A program made the translations under genes and the position numbers. The notes beneath the pieces are model-generated. The model did no database searches and was not told the DNA's origin. It was given only the letters and a program-made list of their open reading frames with translations. A DNA stretch of 31,561 nucleotides from Fomitopsis serialis. Its lineage: Eukaryota; Basidiomycota; Agaricomycetes; Polyporales; Fomitopsidaceae. The stretch covers positions 1-31,561 of the forward strand of contig NW_025955396.1 of the NCBI RefSeq assembly GCF_022376445.1, given 5' to 3'. Of the stretch, positions 28,187 through 31,561 are shown one piece after another (position 1 is the first letter of the stretch; each line of letters starts with the position of its first letter).

Positions 28187-31100
28187 ATGGCGAACGGAAG
28201 GCAGCCAGGGCCTTTGATCACGTTCTACGCGCCCGGAGGGCGGACCTTTCAGAGGATCTTCCGAGGTGAGTATAAAGTCGCATTGAACAACTGCTCAAAG
28301 GTCTGATGAGAGTTATGGATGAGATGCCACCCTATCGCAAACGAAGGACGCGGTGAGGCAGAAGCTCAAGCTTTCTGCCGATAAGGCAATACAGCTGGCG
28401 CGAATCGAGAATGGGAAACGTATTGATCTGGACGATGGTGAGCGCGCTTGTTCCTTCCCGCCGCTCGTCTCCCGAACAGGTATTCGCAGACGATGACTTC
28501 GACGCATTTCGTATTGCTACACGCTCGAAGACCGCAGCAGAAGTCTCTGTGAGCGTCGGTAGCTCATCCGTCGGTGCTGGAACATCCATTAGCCATGCTC
28601 AACCGGCCACTAGCGTGCTCAGTGGCCACCCTCAACCGGAGTCCACTAGCGTTCTGGTGAGGGTATATTCTTTCATACCGTACGGTGATTCTAAGCGTCT
28701 GTAGACTGGGGTGCGTAAACGCAAGAGGAAGCGAACTTCGATGGCGCCTTCACCTGGGGATGGCCCTATCGCGTCAACTTCCTACATGGCTGGTTCTCTG
28801 ATGAAGCCAAATGAGACCATCCCTCCAGCAACTCATACTGGTGATGGCGCCGTGTCAGCGCTTCCGAATGTTGAGACAGCGGGTCCGCATGACTTCGAGG
28901 TCGAACGCCCCCGGAAGAAGCAGAAGAAGCAGAAGTTCAGAGACTCGAGCATACAGGACCTAGTGGATCGTTCCGCTTCGAACCCGCCCCCAAGTTATGT
29001 CCCTCGTATGTTTCTGACTACGCTTTACATCACCAGTCTACTGACAGACTCGCTCAGCCACTCCCGATTCGCTGGCTTCGGGTTCTGGTCCTGCGCGCAC
29101 ACATCCCAATGAGGATGTCGATCCTTCTGGTGTGTCACTGGACGCAGTGCGCCCTGAAGCGGGGTCCAGAATGCATCGCGACTTGCTCAAGAAGAAGCGA
29201 AAACGAAAGAGTGTTGTGGACCCAACAGTTCTTACTGACGCCGACGCTGCTGGTCCTTCAAACTCTCCCATTGACCATCCCTTACCCCCTCCAGTACCTC
29301 CCGAGACACCGATGGACGATGCTGAGCCATCGACCGCTGTCATGGTCAAGCATAAACTGTGGAAACGCAGGCAAATACCCAAGCCTGTGATGCCCACGCC
29401 GCAACCTGGTCCCTCTGCAGATACTGGTGGTTTGACTACGGAAACACCGGATGCTCCGCCTGGCGATTCTCCCATCAAGAAGCGTAAGAAAGAGAAGGTG
29501 CCGAGCGAGGTAGTCGTGCCTGATCAGCCTCAACCTCCATCGGAATCAACTCCGCCCGTCAAGACAAAGGATGTTGAAGCTAATGTTCCAAAGACGAAGA
29601 GCAAGAAGGGGAAGAAAGCTGAGAGCAGGCGAGACGAGGCTACTGAGCATGAGCAGACCGAGGTGGCACCATCCTCCGAGCCGCCTAAACGGTCCAAGAA
29701 GGCGCGGCCAGAAAAGGTCGAGCAAGCGGATGACCCAACCGTCTCGGAGACCGTTCCTGAGACCGTCGCCGCAGACAGCGTACCGCCGGCCACGGAGACG
29801 AAGCCAAAGAAGAAGAGCAAGAAGAAGCGAGGAGAAGACGAGAGCGCGGCTGCTCCTCCAGAGGCCGAACCTGCCGTTCCTCCTGTTGTCGCTGACCAGC
29901 CTATGGATACTGCGGAGGCAGTAGCTAACGCTATGGCCGTCATACTTGCCCGATCCAAGAAGGCCGATAAGCCTGCTGTAGCAGCAGGTGATGCTAATGT
30001 TCCTGGCTCCTCTACGTCAAAGATGGATGCCAGTCATGCGCAGGAAGGTTGGTACGATCGTTCATCCATGTATGTCTATCTGATAGCATCTGTAGATCCT
30101 ATGGCAGGGCCATCTCGTTTAGACTCTACGTCGACCAGCAAAGGTAAGTGGGACGGCTATATGATATAGCTTTCTCGACGTGACTGATCCTATGTCCTTG
30201 CAGAGAAACGTAAGTCCAAGTCGAAGAAAGCAAGTACAGCGGTCGTAGAGGACGGTATGCAGTTGGACAGCAGGAGGTACACAGAGAGCTAACAATTGAG
30301 ACACCTTCCTTCAGCGTCCACAGAGCCGGCCGCTCCTGCAACGGAGCCCACGGCTGTCGCGAAACCTAAGAGCAAGAAGCGCAAAGGCGACGACTCAGCC
30401 ACGAACGTCACTGCTGTAGCTCCGCCGTCAACACAGGCGGATGGTAACACATTTGCGCGTTTTGAACGAATAGATCGCTCATCTCGTTCTCTTAGATGAT
30501 GACAAGCCGTCGGACAACATGAAGGCCGTGCAAGCTGCCATTTTAGCCGTCATGCGCAGACAACACGCTGGCACTCCTGCCCAATCAACGGTAGCTCAGC
30601 AACCCAGCATACCTGACCCTGTACCAGAGGTTATACAAGAAGAGGCTCAGGAAGCGCCAGTAAAGCCCAAGAAACACCGGAAGGAGAAGGCGAAGGAGAA
30701 GCCCGCCGACCTCAAGCCCATAGACACTGCTGACACGGCGGCAGCTGATGATGCGGAGCCTGCTTCGCCTGCGGGAACATCTGTGACTGCTGTTGAACCG
30801 CAGCCCTCGAAGCGGCAGCGCAAGGGAAAGGCCGTCTCGGCTGAAGCTAGCAATATGGACGTGGACTCTGCTAGCGGACCTACTGCTGAGTCGAACATGC
30901 CTGTTCCGCTTGATGCTGCTCCTGTTCTCAAATCGGCCGCTGCTGATGAGCGTGCAAAAAGCTCGACGAAACGAGCGGTAGTCCCTGTCGCTCCGACTGT
31001 CTTTGGCCGGCCTAGCTCTCCCCGGCCTCCGCCGAGTCTTGCTTCCCGACTGCTGCGTGATGTCCAGGGCTCTTCCCCCCCGCGACCGCCTGCGGGATCT

Positions 31101-31561
31101 GACGTAGATGAAGTCACCGTTGAGAGACGCGGTGAAGGCAGCAGCGACGAAAGCTCATCGAGTGACGAGGAGAGCGACGAGGAAGAGGAGCCTGGTCCCG
31201 ACTTATCTCAGGTGGACGTGGATGCATTGCTACGGGGCCCAGCACCTAGGAAGAGCATCCTCGAGGAATTGCCCTCGGATAGCGAGGAAGAGGATTCCGA
31301 CAACGAGAAGCAGAGCGAAGCGGACGACGACGAAGAGGAAGAGGCCAAGCTTGACAAGAAGTTTCGACGTCTGTCGAAACGCTTTGAACGGCAAGGCTCG
31401 TCTTCAGATGAGGATGAGGAACCGGGACCAGATGTTGCCGCGGAGGAGGAAGACGAGGTCGTTGCAGCCACACTCATGGACGTCGATCCCCAGGATACCT
31501 TTGAGGGACAGGTATGCTCAAGATTGCCATCTAACTACGAGTACTGATGTGGGTGCTAGGT
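28187..31561 (+). CDS. ubiquitin-like N-terminus plus long Lys-rich and acidic disordered protein, 3' end beyond window
   Basis: Exons are 28187-28265, 28324-28437, 28490-28656, 28705-29005 and 29058-30047, then short ones from 30096, and a last long one from about 30496 to the GTATGC donor at 31511. The next acceptor is at the window edge (CTAG then GT). The first 75 residues (MANGRQPGPLITFYAPGGRT, TLSQTKDAVRQKLKLSADKA, IQLARIENGKRIDLDDDDDF) have the strand-helix-strand pattern and acidic end of a ubiquitin-like or PB1-like fold. The remaining 900 or so are disordered: repeated Lys/Arg clusters (RKRKRKR, KKQKKQK, KKKRKRK, KPKKKSKKKR) between Pro/Ala/Thr linkers, then acidic Ser runs (SSDESSSSDEESDEEEE). 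The style recalls Nopp140-like nucleolar proteins or transcription and chromatin adaptors with nuclear localisation signals. Function is not assigned. Confidence 0.75.

Overview
The window looks like a piece of a filamentous basidiomycete genome (Agaricomycetes; Polyporales-like is my best guess, not proven). The genes are GC-rich and are cut by many 45-140 nt introns with GTRNGT-type donors and YAG acceptors. The protein families also fit: a DUF4045/gelsolin protein, secreted GH17 glucanases, a GPI-anchored Cys-rich protein and a complex I B2 subunit. Exon structures were reconstructed by eye from reading frame and splice consensus. Nothing was searched against a database.

Region 1 (1-7.4 kb) is repeat-rich. 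The minus strand carries gag/ORF1-like, low-complexity ORFs that probably belong to a non-LTR retroelement running off the left edge. The key structure is a 3.66-kb foldback element (2054-5712): a huge inverted repeat with two unrelated families of short-period repeats in each arm. It sits between two copies of TAATG. Removing it with one TAATG copy joins two minus-strand half-ORFs exactly in frame (272 codons), which fixes its borders.

Region 2 (7.4-15 kb) holds an aldo/keto reductase gene (minus, about 9 exons, with a suspicious micro-exon), a 2.5-kb stretch without a convincing gene, a 202-aa unknown protein (plus, 3 exons) and a 265-aa secreted GPI-anchored Cys-rich protein (plus, 4 exons).

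Region 3 (15-21 kb) holds two tandem minus-strand GH17 genes, each with seven exons at the same positions, so a recent local duplication. Between them lies a 908-bp insertion with a 32-nt A tail (on the minus strand) and 15-bp target-site duplications, the signature of LINE-type retrotransposition.

Region 4 (21-31.5 kb) holds a large minus-strand DUF4045/gelsolin-like gene. A 1045-bp non-autonomous hAT-type element (8-bp duplication ACGGATAT) is inserted about 70 bp upstream of its ATG. Next is a small four-exon gene for complex I subunit NDUFB2 (minus), divergently paired over 214 bp with a plus-strand gene for a long, Lys- and acid-rich nuclear/nucleolar-type protein with a ubiquitin-like N-terminus, which runs off the right edge. 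No rRNA, tRNA or CRISPR was seen.
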